DNA of 64,000 nucleotides, taken from Dryomyza anilis (lineage: Eukaryota > Arthropoda > Insecta > Diptera > Dryomyzidae). Made by a program: the position numbers and the translations under genes. Each line of letters opens with the position of its first letter. Position 1 is the stretch's first letter. The stretch spans positions 20,875,529 to 20,939,528 of the forward strand of contig OX638132.1 in assembly GCA_951804985.1 (NCBI GenBank), in the 5' to 3' direction. The notes beneath the pieces were generated by a model. It was given only the letters and a program-made list of their open reading frames with translations, was not told the origin of the DNA and did no database searches. Of the stretch, positions 48,356 through 60,100 are shown one piece after another.

Positions 48356-48789
48356 GTATACGGTACGTTTTGTTTCTTGGGACAGTACGAAAATTCCCAT
48401 GTGGTGAATTTAGCAAGTTACAGAAACTCAAAAGTTCCCGAATTCGAGAATGACCCTTCGAGAATACGCGACGTCAATTTTAATCGAGTATTTTTGGAAT
48501 GAGTTACAGAAACTTGCCACTGCTCTGTAATGTTTTACGAAAACGGCGATAGTTGCAAGTGTTTCAACTTTTAATAATGCGTCGGACGCATGAATGAACG
48601 CACTTCTTCACTTATGTACTCGGCCCTTAAGAATAGTATAAATGATTGGCAACACTGACAACATATAAAAAACACATGGCCAACTGATTGACGGCAACTG
48701 AATTAATCAAAACAAACGGCGATTGCTTTAAACAAGAGTCCATTTAACCGCTTCCATTCGAGGAATTCTACGACGACGACGAAAACAAA

Positions 48790-50688
48790 ATGTACTCGTT
48801 CGATATACAGTCTCTTCCGGGCAAGGTATGTATCAATTGTAGCAATTGTATGGTAACAGTTTAATGAAATTTATAACAAAAAAGGGTCGTTCCATGATTG
48901 CGACCAAAGCATTTGCAATTGGCGATACTATCTTCGAGGAAGAACCATTCGTCTCTAGTCAATTTTCTTGGAACACCGCTTACGGCTATGCAGCTTGTGA
49001 TCATTGTATGCGTCCTCTCGAAACGACCACGGAAAATGTGCGTCGTTTGGCAAATAACTCGGCGCTCGTTGTGCCACTGCCAGAACACTGCCCCACCTCA
49101 AAGTGGCTACAGCAGTTCACATGTTGCACCAAATGCAAAGTGCGCTACTGTTCCGAGGACTGTCGCATGGATGCACTTGGTAAATATCACAAAGTAGCCT
49201 GTATGGGTGCCTTTCGCGTCGATGATAGTCACCCGATCAATGTGTTGAACGAGACATGGAAGTGAGTAGTGTAGCGTGCTCTAGTTAGTGTGACCTGATT
49301 ATATTTAAATTTTGTGATGTTGCTAGGAAAATGCATTATCCACCAGAAACGGGCACAATTATGTTAGTGGTGCGTCTGATGGCGCTCTATCAACAGAGTA
49401 ACAACAAGCAGGAATTTCTCGAGTCGCTGCAATCGTTTCAGTCGCTTATTGTTAATACAGAGCAACAGATTTATCATAAAATGCTGGGCGAAAATTTTGA
49501 GCAAGAAATGGAGCAGCTCTTTGCGGCATTTCGCAATGCATTCCCTGGCGAGGAGTTCGCTACTGTAAGTTGGAATGCTTTTTCTTTGTCGTTTTACTCG
49601 AACAACTATGTATCTTTTCTAGTTTACAACGCCTGACGCCTTTAAGTCACTGATGGCTTTGATTGGGACGAACAGCCAGGGCATTGCCACTAGCGCCATG
49701 GCCGAGTGGGTAAAGAAGGTGTCGGATCTGGCAATACCTGATGATGAGAAAGCAAAACTTGACGCATACGTGGACGATTTGTACAACAAAGTTGGGGACT
49801 GTAAGTAAAATAAACTAAATTTTCTAAAATAAATTATTTTCCTCAATATTAAAATATTTCATAAACCTCTGAAATTCTTATTGAATTTCTGAAATTTTGT
49901 TTAGATCGATATAAAACTGAATGCTTTTATATTATACTTAAACGTTTGAAACTCTATTGAAACAGCTTTATTTTTAAATAATAAATATTCAGTATTATTC
50001 TTGATTAGAAATTCAAATTATACCCGGCGTTTTCCAGTTTCGAAAGCGAATAAAATTTTAAATTCGACCAAATTATTTTTTTGCTATTCCAAAATTTGAT
50101 TTTTCAATGCAAATTTAATACGTTCAATTCAGTGTATAGAATTTATTTGATATTTGTTGTCAAATATTTAATTTCGATTGAAAATTAATTTCAAAATATG
50201 CATTAGGCTTTCATAAAAAACTTTCAAACTTTCTGAACAAAGCGGTCAATACTTGTATTAAAATTTAATTAACTTTCAGTCGCTGGCGAATTTCTCAACA
50301 ACGAAGGTTCTGGCCTGTATGTGCTGCAGAGTAAAATCAATCATAGCTGTGTGCCCAATGCGCAGTCGACTTTTCCCTATTCAAATAATATAGTTGTGCT
50401 GAAAGCACTTGCGCCCATCGCAGTTGGCGAGGAAATATGCATTTCCTACCTGGACGAATGCCAATTGGAACGAAGTCGCCACTCGCGACAAAAGGTATAT
50501 ATTAAAAATGACAAATATTAGTCAAAACTAATTCGCCTTATTTGTAGGTTTTGAAAGAGAACTACATCTTTGTCTGCGAATGTGTTAAATGCAAGTCACA
50601 AGCACAAGATCCAGATGAAACGAGCGAGGACGAAGATGACGATGATATGGACATGGAAGACGATGATGACGATGACATGGACGATTAA
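48790..50688 (+). CDS. SMYD5: SMYD5-like SET/MYND protein
   Basis: A SET-domain lysine methyltransferase of the SMYD5 subgroup; mammalian SMYD5 has been linked to H4K20 and ribosomal protein methylation. Exons: 48790-48825, 48885-49261, 49327-49564, 49623-49800, 50280-50494, 50548-50688, 394 residues in frame. The SET-N part is [14 protein letters not shown]. Cys/His pairs of the inserted MYND-type finger follow ([23 protein letters not shown]). Then come HYPPETG and [14 protein letters not shown], the SET core NHSCVPNAQ (about 295) and [11 protein letters not shown] (about 325), a post-SET CECVKCK, and a strongly acidic Asp/Met tail, as in the family. The ATG at 48790 is chosen because it opens the first exon after a purine-rich leader. 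It runs convergent to DDRGK1, with 146 bp between stop codons. Confidence 0.93.
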
Positions 50689-50834
50689 AAGAATAACAGA
50701 ATATTTAATTTTCATTAATATTATTTTAACACAACTAAATATTTTTTTTTACATACTTTGAAAAATAAAAAGTAAAAATTGTAAGACCAGCAAGAATTGT
50801 TCATTCTTAAGAATTAATTTATAAAATAATTGCT
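50689..50834. terminator. Convergent 3' ends of SMYD5 and DDRGK1
   Basis: Only 146 bp separates the two stop codons. AATAAA lies in + orientation near 50764 (gaaaaataaaaag). The two 3' UTRs probably overlap. Confidence 0.5.
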
Positions 50835-51775
50835 CTAAACGCTCGCAACAGGCGTCAGGTTAATCAAATTGTTACTGCTCTCCGCTAACTCTGCAATCGA
50901 GACGCGACCGCGCTGTTTGATAAACTTGGCCACACTCAGTAGTTCTTCCTCTGAGACATATATGAATTTGCCACGATCATCAATCACGCCAGTCAGCGTA
51001 CCATTGGCTTGCAGTTCTTGCAGACGATCGATGGCTTGTTGTGTCCTTAGCTTGAACTCTGTGGCCAGATCCTCTAACACAACAACTTTGTTGTCTTTGA
51101 TGTACTTAATGAAATCGGCCAGCAAATTTTCCTTTTCGCCGTCTTCGCCCTCCTCGTAACCTTCCTCTTCGACGCTAAAGGCCTCCTTCATCTTCAGATA
51201 TTCTTCGTGTTCCTTGCGCTCTTGTTCCTCACGCGCCAAACGTTCTGCCTCAGCCTGTTTTCGCTCTTCATTTGCCTCCAATTCCTCTAGCTTTTTACGC
51301 TCCTCTTCCAATTTTGTTTCTTTGGCCTTCTTTTCCTCGCGCATTTTTAGCTCTTGCTCGCGTATGTTACGCTTTTGTTCTTTCTGCTCCAACTTGGCGC
51401 GCTTTTTGGCGCCCATTTTCTCGTCCGTGAGCACTTGGCTGTGCGTGGGGCCATCCTCACCATCATCATCAGAGTCGTCGGCCAGTGCATTATCCAAGGC
51501 GGCTGCAGCTGGTGCGACATTCTGACGCAGGCGATTGCGCTGATTGCGTGCAATCTGTGCACGTCGTGGCACGCCTTCCTGTGCACGCACTGGAACGCCT
51601 GCGGCACGTTGCGGTTTGGGCTCCTCTATGAAGTGGATTTTTCAAGTTATATCAATTGATAAGGCTAAAGTGACAACTCACCTGCTGGCTTGGCAGACTT
51701 TTTCTGCAAAAAAAATAAGGTCAACAGAATAACCAGCAGCGCCGTGGCAATGCCAATAAGCAACATTAAATCCAT
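50835..51775 (-). CDS. DDRGK1: DDRGK1, UFMylation adaptor of the ER
   Basis: DDRGK1 is the ER-membrane adaptor that recruits UFL1 for UFM1 conjugation, with roles in ribosome quality control and ER-phagy. Two exons on the minus strand: 51775-51682 and 51625-50835, with a 56-nt intron (GTGAGT...CATAG); 293 residues. An N-terminal signal anchor lies at residues 1-24 ([20 protein letters not shown]). After it come an Arg-rich segment, an acidic stretch, and a long Glu/Lys/Arg coiled coil (about 90-190). The C-terminal PCI-type winged-helix region has the family-defining [10 protein letters not shown] (about 247). The length is close to the usual about 300. The gene is divergent from eca and convergent with SMYD5. 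Confidence 0.96.
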
Positions 51776-52269
51776 TTTTTATTGTTTTTAATTTTAATTT
51801 GCGTTTTATATTTTTGTTCAAGAGTTTCGTTGCAAATGTTAAACGTCAACAAAAATGAAAGTTTTTTTTTTAATTCATTTCAATGAAACAGGGTGTCGCA
51901 CATTAAACACAGCTAATTTGTTTTTCGCGACAAATTACTTTGAGCTGCATTTCGAAATGCATATTTGCACAAAAAATTAAAATAAATATATTGTTTAATA
52001 AATGCATATTAACAATTTTCTTAAAATATTGTTTTTATTTGTTTTAAAACGGTTTGTATATAAACGAACAGAGCTAATTGCTTCCAGCCGTTATATTCAA
52101 CCGCTGTTCAAAGCTGCGTTTAACTGTCAAATTTTGTTCATCCGCGTTCATTTCTATACAATTCTTTTGGCATCTTTTGTGAACAAATTTTTCATGACGT
52201 GTCGTAGTCCGCAATCAAACGAAAATCAGAATTAAATTAATAAATACTTGCTGAAACCATACTTGAATA
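51776..52269. promoter_or_regulatory. Shared promoter region of DDRGK1 and eca
   Basis: 494 bp separates the two divergent start codons. It is AT-rich with a more balanced core near 52075-52215. No TATA box is evident. Both products are ER/early secretory membrane proteins, so shared control (for example an ER stress response) is plausible; no ERSE-type site was recognised by eye. Confidence 0.5.
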
Positions 52270-52998
52270 ATGTACAAAGTATTTGGCTATGCAGCGCTGC
52301 TGCTGTGCATGCTGCACGGAGTCTATGGATTGTATTTCCACATTGCTGAAACGGAGCGAAAATGCTTCATCGAAGAAGTGCCAGATGATACTACGGTCAT
52401 GGGTAAGTCATTCATGCGCCTGTCGCTTATATATCAAAAAATATGAATTAACTAATTCCGTTGCTGTTCCAATTGCACAGTAAACTACAAGGTGGAACTT
52501 TACGATCCGCGTTCGAATGGCTTTATGCCGTCCTCGCCCGGCATTGGCATGCATGTGGAGGTGCGCGACAGCGACGACAAGATAATACTTTCGCGTGTCT
52601 ACAGCTCGGAGGGACGAATCTCCTTTACATCGCATACACCCGGCGAACATGTCATCTGCATGTATTCGAACAGCACCGCCTGGTTTAGTGGCGCACAGCT
52701 TCGTGTACATCTGGACATTCAGGTGGGCGAGCATGCCATCGACTACGCTAATGTCGCGCAAAAGGAGAAGCTGACTGAACTGCAGTTGCGCATACGCCAG
52801 CTCTTGGATCAGGTGGATCAGATCACAAAGGAACAAAACTATCAGCGCTATCGCGAGGAACGTTTCCGTCACACCAGCGAGAGCACCAACTCGCGCGTGC
52901 TGTGGTGGTCGCTGGCCCAGACGATTGTGCTAGTGTGCATGGGCTTCTGGCAGATGCGGCATCTGAAGAGTTTCTTCGAGGCGAAGAAACTGGTCTAA
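52270..52998 (+). CDS. eca: p24 cargo receptor, alpha subfamily (eclair / TMED4/9)
   Basis: A single-pass p24/TMED protein that cycles between ER and Golgi in COPII and COPI vesicles. Exons 52270-52402 and 52481-52998 give 216 residues, the usual size. Residues 1-20 are a signal peptide ([17 protein letters not shown]). The lumenal GOLD domain has the disulphide pair C32 and C104 and an NST sequon at about 108. A coiled coil ([20 protein letters not shown]) precedes the transmembrane helix around [18 protein letters not shown]. The tail [11 protein letters not shown] carries the FF export and dilysine retrieval signals typical of TMED4/9 and of Drosophila eca. Start at 52270 fits the signal peptide. 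Confidence 0.96.
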
Positions 52999-54121
52999 AG
53001 CGTTGTGAAGCAGCAAACTGCAGCAATACATTATTATTTTGTTTATTTAAATTTTATCTTTATTTTGCGTATTTTGTTTAAAAAGCGTTTGTCGGCTATG
53101 CGCTGTTAGATAAAATATAATTCGAACTCATCTCCAACGAATGCAACGACTTCATCTATTATTTGTATCATGTGTAATACAATGTAATTGAATTTTACGT
53201 GCGCTGCCTCGTTTACAAAATGCTGTATTTTAATTATCATATAAAACATCATTTATAACGAATTAATTGTTTGTTTTTTATTATTGACTTTGAACAATAA
53301 ATCACTTTGAACAATGGGGTCGCAATCTTGTAGCGGAATTAAAGCTTTTTTTAAAGTATCCCTGACCTGTGGCCAATATTTCGTGGCATGATAAAAAGCG
53401 CTTTATTAGTCAGCATTGTTATCATGAAGCAGTCTTCAAAATATATATAAAATATATTTAAAGGTTTCAAATGTAAGGAGAGAAAAAAGACGATTACGCG
53501 CTTAAGAACCTTATATCGATGTGCAAGAGACTTTATAATGCGCCACTATCACAGCATCTATCGCTATGACTATCTCACTATTAGCCAGACATGTACAAAC
53601 AACAACAAGAAGTTGTAAAGCAAAAATAAACAATACAGCGTAAAGTAGGGATGGCAGCACAGATAAGAGATCGGTGAACAAAAAGAGCAAGTCAACCAAC
53701 AAAGACGCAGCGCAATGCAACCGCAGTGAGCAGAGATTGTAGTGTGAACGCTGTGCTTGACAATTATTTCAGTCAGTGCTTTACGACAAGTACGCGTTAT
53801 CGGACGACTTTTCTGTGCTACCTCATTGCAACATTGCCAAGAGACTCTTTTTAGCCAGCAAGGGTGGTTTTGAGTGGAGAAGCTGACCTCTGGCAGGCAC
53901 ACTGTGTCAAATACTTGTCGCATACAAAATCTACTTTTCACTACTACCGTTAAATTAAACCAATTGTCGCAACCTAGGCGCATGTAATATAATACTACAG
54001 GTTGTAGTCATAGCAAAAACTAACACTTTTGTGGCTAACTACTGTCCCCCAACTAAAGCGCAAAGCCTTCAGCGTTAAGGCCACTCGAGTCGATTGGAGT
54101 GCGTCGTGCGAAGGCGGAGAA
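52999..54121 (+). promoter_or_regulatory. eca 3' flank and transporter promoter/leader
   Basis: AATAAA-type signals after eca lie within 53290-53310. From about 53690 the base composition becomes more balanced, and an initiator-like atttcagtcagtg occurs near 53768, followed by about 350 bases of leader-like sequence to the ATG at 54122. The 137-codon ORF on the other strand over this leader has no family features. Confidence 0.4.
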
Positions 54122-57100
54122 ATGTTTCGGCGTGCGTCGTACATCTCGAACGAAGAGAGTAAGTTTTCTTAAATAAATTAGATAATAAAAGTATTTACAT
54201 TTCGTATATTTGATGGTGATAAAGTTTGTGGACTGTTAATGTCGTCTGCCAGACAAATGATATGTAAATACAACTATGAGATTTAAATTTAATATGATAG
54301 TTTTCAAAACAGATATGAGTTAGTTGTGCAAAGAATAATAGCATACAAGAAATTTATAAATTTTCAAAATCAAATTTTAACCCATTAATCGGCAAGATAG
54401 AAATAGCATGTTTTTTATTATGATCATTTTGATTTTAGGGTAATGTTGGTACGAGAAATACGAATGCGAAGTCCATTTATCGATTTTTTGTTTTGATTAG
54501 CCGCCAGGTGCAAAAACGTCTACAAAAGGTCTCCACTAAACACTATATTTATAACGAATTTATATTTTATACACAAAAATTATAATAAATTATTAAAACA
54601 TATATTACAACCATTTCTCCAAACAAAAATTGAATCCGATTGAACTACTGGAAAGTACTTTTAAAAAAGGTTTTAATTATAATTTTCGCGTATGTTTTAA
54701 AAATAAATCACTTAGTTCAAACCTTCACAATTTGATGCATACGTTCAATACGAACAACGGTTTTACCGCTTTGAACGAGTAAAAATTTGATTTTAAAAAA
54801 TAATTGGGTCACCTGTTTCTCCACTATCCATATTTCATGTGAATGTTTATGACAGACAAATTTTTATGTCGACAGAAACGATATGGTCCAATTATGTCAC
54901 AAAATTTTATTGATAAACTTATATTTTGCACTCGAACCACGCTGTACCACTGATAATTGCACTGAAAATTTAATAAACAAATTTGTTCGAAATTAAAAAT
55001 TTGTAATTGATTATTTTGATTTGAATTTATTTTGAAACGTCAAAGTCATGGCAGACTTTATGGGGGCATTTCAGCCATGCCAGAAATGTTTAACATTTCT
55101 GGCTAGACATTTGGTGTCTCCACAATATATTTTTATGGTACAACATTTCCATGAATTATGGCTAGTGGAGACACCATGTTAAGAGGGAAGACCGTCTGTA
55201 CTCAACGAGAATATATCAAATCTGAACTTATTCAGTGCTCACAAAGCTAAATTCTAAAATATACGGCCATGTTCCGGCTTTCGATAGAATTCCGATCGAA
55301 TTTCATATAAAATTTGTAAACAAACGGTTTTGAATTCGATGTTACAACACAAAAAATGTGTTTTAAAAGAATTCAAATCGTTGAAGTAAAAGCAAACGGA
55401 TTGAGTTCACTGAAAAAACAAATTTTTGTTCTGAGACATCGAATTCAAAACCGTTTAAGAAATTCGTTTTCATAGAAAAATCATTTTGGCTTCAGATATA
55501 TTAACAAATTGTAAAAATTGAATTGAAGAATTACGTTATCTGGATTTTGAATAAATCTGAAAATTTCGTGTAGAACTCATATGAATTACTACCTATCAGA
55601 GCTGTGAATGATTGAAAATTTTTACAAAACCATCAGTATCATTTGATTGGTACAAAACAATCATACTTTTTTTAACACAATAATTGCAATCTCTATTATC
55701 AAATTGAGTTTAATTCATTCACTTCGTTAAAAAATTTTAAAAAATCCTTATTAGAATCATGTGCAGATGAATCTTGTTGCAATCATTTTTTCCATTCAAT
55801 AGGACTGCTCGAAATATTATGTTATTCACAAATTCTTTTTTTTTATAAACTCAAAAAGAATTAAATGAAGACGTTCAAGAATATTACAAAAAATCCAGGC
55901 AGGAATGTGGTAAAGTACCCTGGGGAAAAACACATTCAAGTGCTTCATGGTGGGCAACAAAACGTACGTCTTGTCGACTTTTCACAACTTTTTGTTCACG
56001 AATTTTATACTATAGAGAAAATGTGAACCAAAAATCATTGCCTTTATGAAATTTTCAAGACCAAATCATGTATATCATACATTTCACAATTTTTTTACAG
56101 ATTATTTACATTTTTTGGGAACAAATGCGATAATTGAATGCGATTTTTTGTTCTATTGTGTCATAAACTATATTTGCTCATATGCATAGATCTAGTCATT
56201 TGAATATCTACTTTTTAATGATATTATCGTAATTTTTGAATGATTGTGAAAATTAGTGATTCTTTTTTTTTCATTTTCTCTAATTCTATGAATTTCATTT
56301 TTAGCTTTAAATTCATTTGATATATTTTAATTATTTTTGCAGCGCTTCCCGTTTTGGGAAATATTACTCGTAACTTCGCGTCAGATACCGATCTAAATGC
56401 AGACAACGCTTTGAAAAGCGGTCACGGCAAACTTAATTATGGATTGAATGTAGTGCTGCCGCCAACCAAATACAAATATCCCACTGCTGTGAGTTTTATA
56501 CTGGCAACAAAATTCTTTGAGGCATTTGCAGCCAATGGCATCAGAAGTAAGTAGAAAAAAATCAATTGCACGTGACTCATAATGCAATGTTAAATGATAA
56601 GAAACTGATTATAATATGATCATCTAGACAGTCGAACTTGTTGTATTTAAATAACAAAATATAAATTCTTATCATGCAGTATTTAACAATGTAAACGACA
56701 CAATTGAAATAAATTAAATCATGTTAATACTTTGCATAAACTATTTGGTTTTCCCACAATGCTCATCGAACAATGCCAGACCGAACAATTTATCTCTGAG
56801 ACTATTAGTCCCTATAGGGAGTAATAATTAATACGAAATACAATTTAGTATTAAGCCGAGACAACATTTCTGTTATTTTTCAGGAATATTTCGGGCATAT
56901 TTTCGGTCAACGCACACATAAATGGAATATATTGGAAAGTGTATAGCACCCCAGGGTCGTGGCAGCTTAGAAACATTTCCTCGACATATTTAAAAAAGAC
57001 AAAGGCGAAGTTTGTATCAAAAGCTGTCTGTTTTCTGCCCGTTCCCCAAATATGGTGAATCTGCCATAAAATGCCATCAGATATTACAACCTGCTATACA

Positions 57101-60100
57101 CTTCCCAAGATATTCCATTTAGCTGTGTGTTTGCCGGAAATATTCACGAAATATTCCTGAAAAATGACAACAATTTTGTCTCGGGCAGGTTGTAAATTTT
57201 TGTGGAATTTGTATGGCAGGTTCACGACATATCCGCCTTATGCCCGTAACTTCAACGAGTAGATATCTTTTGGTGCTTAGTTATCTAGTACGAACACCAA
57301 TAGATATCTACTCGTTGAAGTTACGGGCATTAGTCTTTTTTTTTTAAATATGTCTAAAAAATGTTTCAAAACTACCTCGACCCTAGCAAAAATGTTGTCT
57401 GGGGAAGTTACACAAAACTTCTCCCCGAGACTATTCTTCCTCGGCTAATTATTTCCCGGACAGTTATTTTCCAAGACGGAGAGAAGTTCGAGATAAAGAA
57501 CTGCCATGGAATAATTGTTGGGAAAGATTTGTTTTGTAAGAATTTTTCGGGGACAGATTTACCGGGTAAAAAAGTATCTTGGAAAGTATCATATCGATGA
57601 TGAATTGTCGCGGGTAGCATTATCTCGAAGAGGTATTGCCCCCCTGATGAAATGTCTGGGGAAATATTTAAGTCAACATTAAAAAAATTAGACACTACCG
57701 AAGAACAAAATAAACAAAAATTTAATATACATTTTTTTAAGCTCGCAAAGTTATCAGATAATGTCTTGAACTTTGAGAATATCATTTTCGTATATCCGTA
57801 TTTTGCAATATTTTGTTTACTGCTAGCTACGTGTTATCGTTTTGAACTTATTTAAATAATGCCAAAAATGTGCAATGTTTTAATCTATGTTTTTAAATTT
57901 TTAAAAGACTTCTTGTTTAATATATAATCCACTTTGTAGAGATATTATTCGAAATCACAAATTTTCCATTATTGATGTGTAAAAATATCAATAACTCGTG
58001 ACAATTTCTGATCAATTAAAGCATCCTGCAAATAGCATTCATATTTTAATTATAAATTATACTATTTAAATGACATATCAATAAACCTAAACGACGACAT
58101 TATGAATTTATTTTGCAGCCATTTTAGCGCTTTTTCTGCGCGATGACTTGTACTTCAGCGAGAGTTTCGCCACAATCATGCTGCACATTTTCAACTTCTT
58201 TGGTCAATTCTGTCCTATATTTGGTGCCATGCTGGCCGACAGTTACCTGGGAAACGTACGCACCATCTCGACATTTTGCGTTCTGTACGCGCTCGGCTGG
58301 GTGCTGCTGATACTGACAGCTTTTCCCTACATAGGAATATCACCAATGTAACACAGTTGCTGTAACACATTTGCCACGTTTTTTTCATGCATTTCATTGC
58401 AGCTTCCTGGTATCTGTATCGTTGCTCCTAATTGCAGTTGGCAACGGTTCGATACGCGCCTGCATCACATCGTTGGGAGCGCTACAATTCAAAGTTCCCG
58501 AGCAGGCGCGCCAACTGGCAGAGTATTTTTCACTCTACTATTTTGTCTACTATTTCGGCATATTTATGAGCAAAATAGTGCCGCCACTGGTGCGCGCCAA
58601 GACGCAGTGTTTCAACAAGGCCGGCTGCTATCCAGCGGTCTTTGGCAGTCTGGGTGCAACGTTTCTCGCATCGTGGCGTAAGTTGGTGCCGGTTAGAATA
58701 ATACAAAGCTGTAGTGCTCATGGTTCTTTATGTTGCAGTTACATTTACAATTGGCAAACTCTTCTACAAACCCGAAAAACTGTCTGTGGAGAATATTTTA
58801 ATCAAGTTTTATGGCTGCATAAGATATGCGTTGGTGGAAAAATGGCGCAGCCGCGGTACTACAAGTGAGAAGAGGCCCAGCTACTGGCTGCACTATGCCA
58901 TAGGACGTTATGAGACGAGTTTTGTCAACGACGTGTCCAAGGTTTTAAAGGTAGATTGGTTGTGTAGCGTAGCATTGCAAATTTATATTATGATGACTTT
59001 GAAGATTTCGAAACTGTTCATACCGCTGCCTGTGTATTTTGCGCTGTTGGCACAGCAGGACTCCAGTTGGACCTTTCAGGCGTCAATGATGAACACAACC
59101 ATCGCTGGCATCAACATACAAGCGGATCAGGCCAAAGCAATGGGGCCCATATTTCTATTTATGCTGATACCACTGTGGCAATACCTGTGTGTGCCGCTAA
59201 TGCGTCGCTGTTGTCGCTACGAACTGAAACCGCTTATGAGCGTAGTTGTGGGCGGCATCTGCGCTGCTTTAGCGTTTCTTTGCGCAGGTGTTTTGCAGGC
59301 ATATATTTCTGTAAGTTCATACCGACGCCTCTTTCGAAAACCAACACGTTTCAATTTGCCTACGAAAAACAGCACGTTTTTCGTAACTACAACAAGAAGC
59401 ATATGTTCAGTTTCCCCACGAAACCAATCCCATATTATAGCCAAGAAAAGAAGCATAATCGTTTTATAGCCACGAAAAGAAACTCTTTTACACTTAGCTA
59501 CGAAAATAATAATAGATGATAGCTCATGTATCATCTAAAGGAAGAAATATTTCCAAAAAAATGACAAATGGCACAAGTGGGTTCTGGCCAAATCCGAAAG
59601 GAACAAATTTTTCTAAAAAATTTCCAGTGACGCAAGTAGGTTCTGGACAAAACGCACATGCATGTGAATCTATGATCATTGGAACAGATTCACCCAAAAA
59701 AAAAGTTCCAATGTCGCACCTGGATGTGTATCTATTATTCATTGGAACAGTTTCATCAAACACTGACACACCTGGAAACCACGTCATCAATGAAAAATAA
59801 ACAATTTTGGTCATAAAATTCTATCACCTCCATCATCAACATGTTGTGATTGGGATATCTGTCGTAAAAATACATATCGTTGTTGTAGAACGAAAAGTCA
59901 CCAAATACATTTTTATGAAAAATTTAAATTTCGAGTTTGTTGATTAATATTATAAAAAGTAATTGATGAATTTTTAAAGTTGATACATCAATTGATAGCT
60001 TTACATTTTCTTATCTTAAATTAAAAACATCGATTAAAAATTGACAGATATGTAAAGATTTTTGTAAATGAATATTTGGCATTTTGAAAATGTATTTGAT

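Larger units (their letters stand above)
44800..48789. other. Repeat block between ClC-a and SMYD5
   Basis: About 4 kb without a supportable gene. It includes CpG-bearing ACGGTACG-type repeats at 45105-45260 and 47430-47700, exon-like scraps at 45290-45590 and 45830-45930, dispersed repeat R20 copy 3, and a hAT-type MITE. The last 300 bases (48480-48789) should contain the SMYD5 promoter; no core motif stands out. Confidence 0.6.

Noticed and set aside
51354..51659. Several + strand ORFs over DDRGK1
   Set aside because: Ser-rich reverse complements of the Glu/Lys coiled coil; no independent support.
53570..53983. 137-codon ORF on the minus strand upstream of the transporter
   Set aside because: Cys/Leu-rich without a domain, lies antisense to the probable transporter leader, and has no splice or start context.
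57361..57855. ORFs of 79, 125 and 67 codons in a transporter intron
   Set aside because: Low-complexity, on both strands of an inverted-repeat region, no recognisable domain.
59516..59814. Overlapping 94- and 96-codon ORFs in the transporter intron
   Set aside because: Both fall inside the inverted-repeat element, have no family motifs and mirror each other on the two strands.
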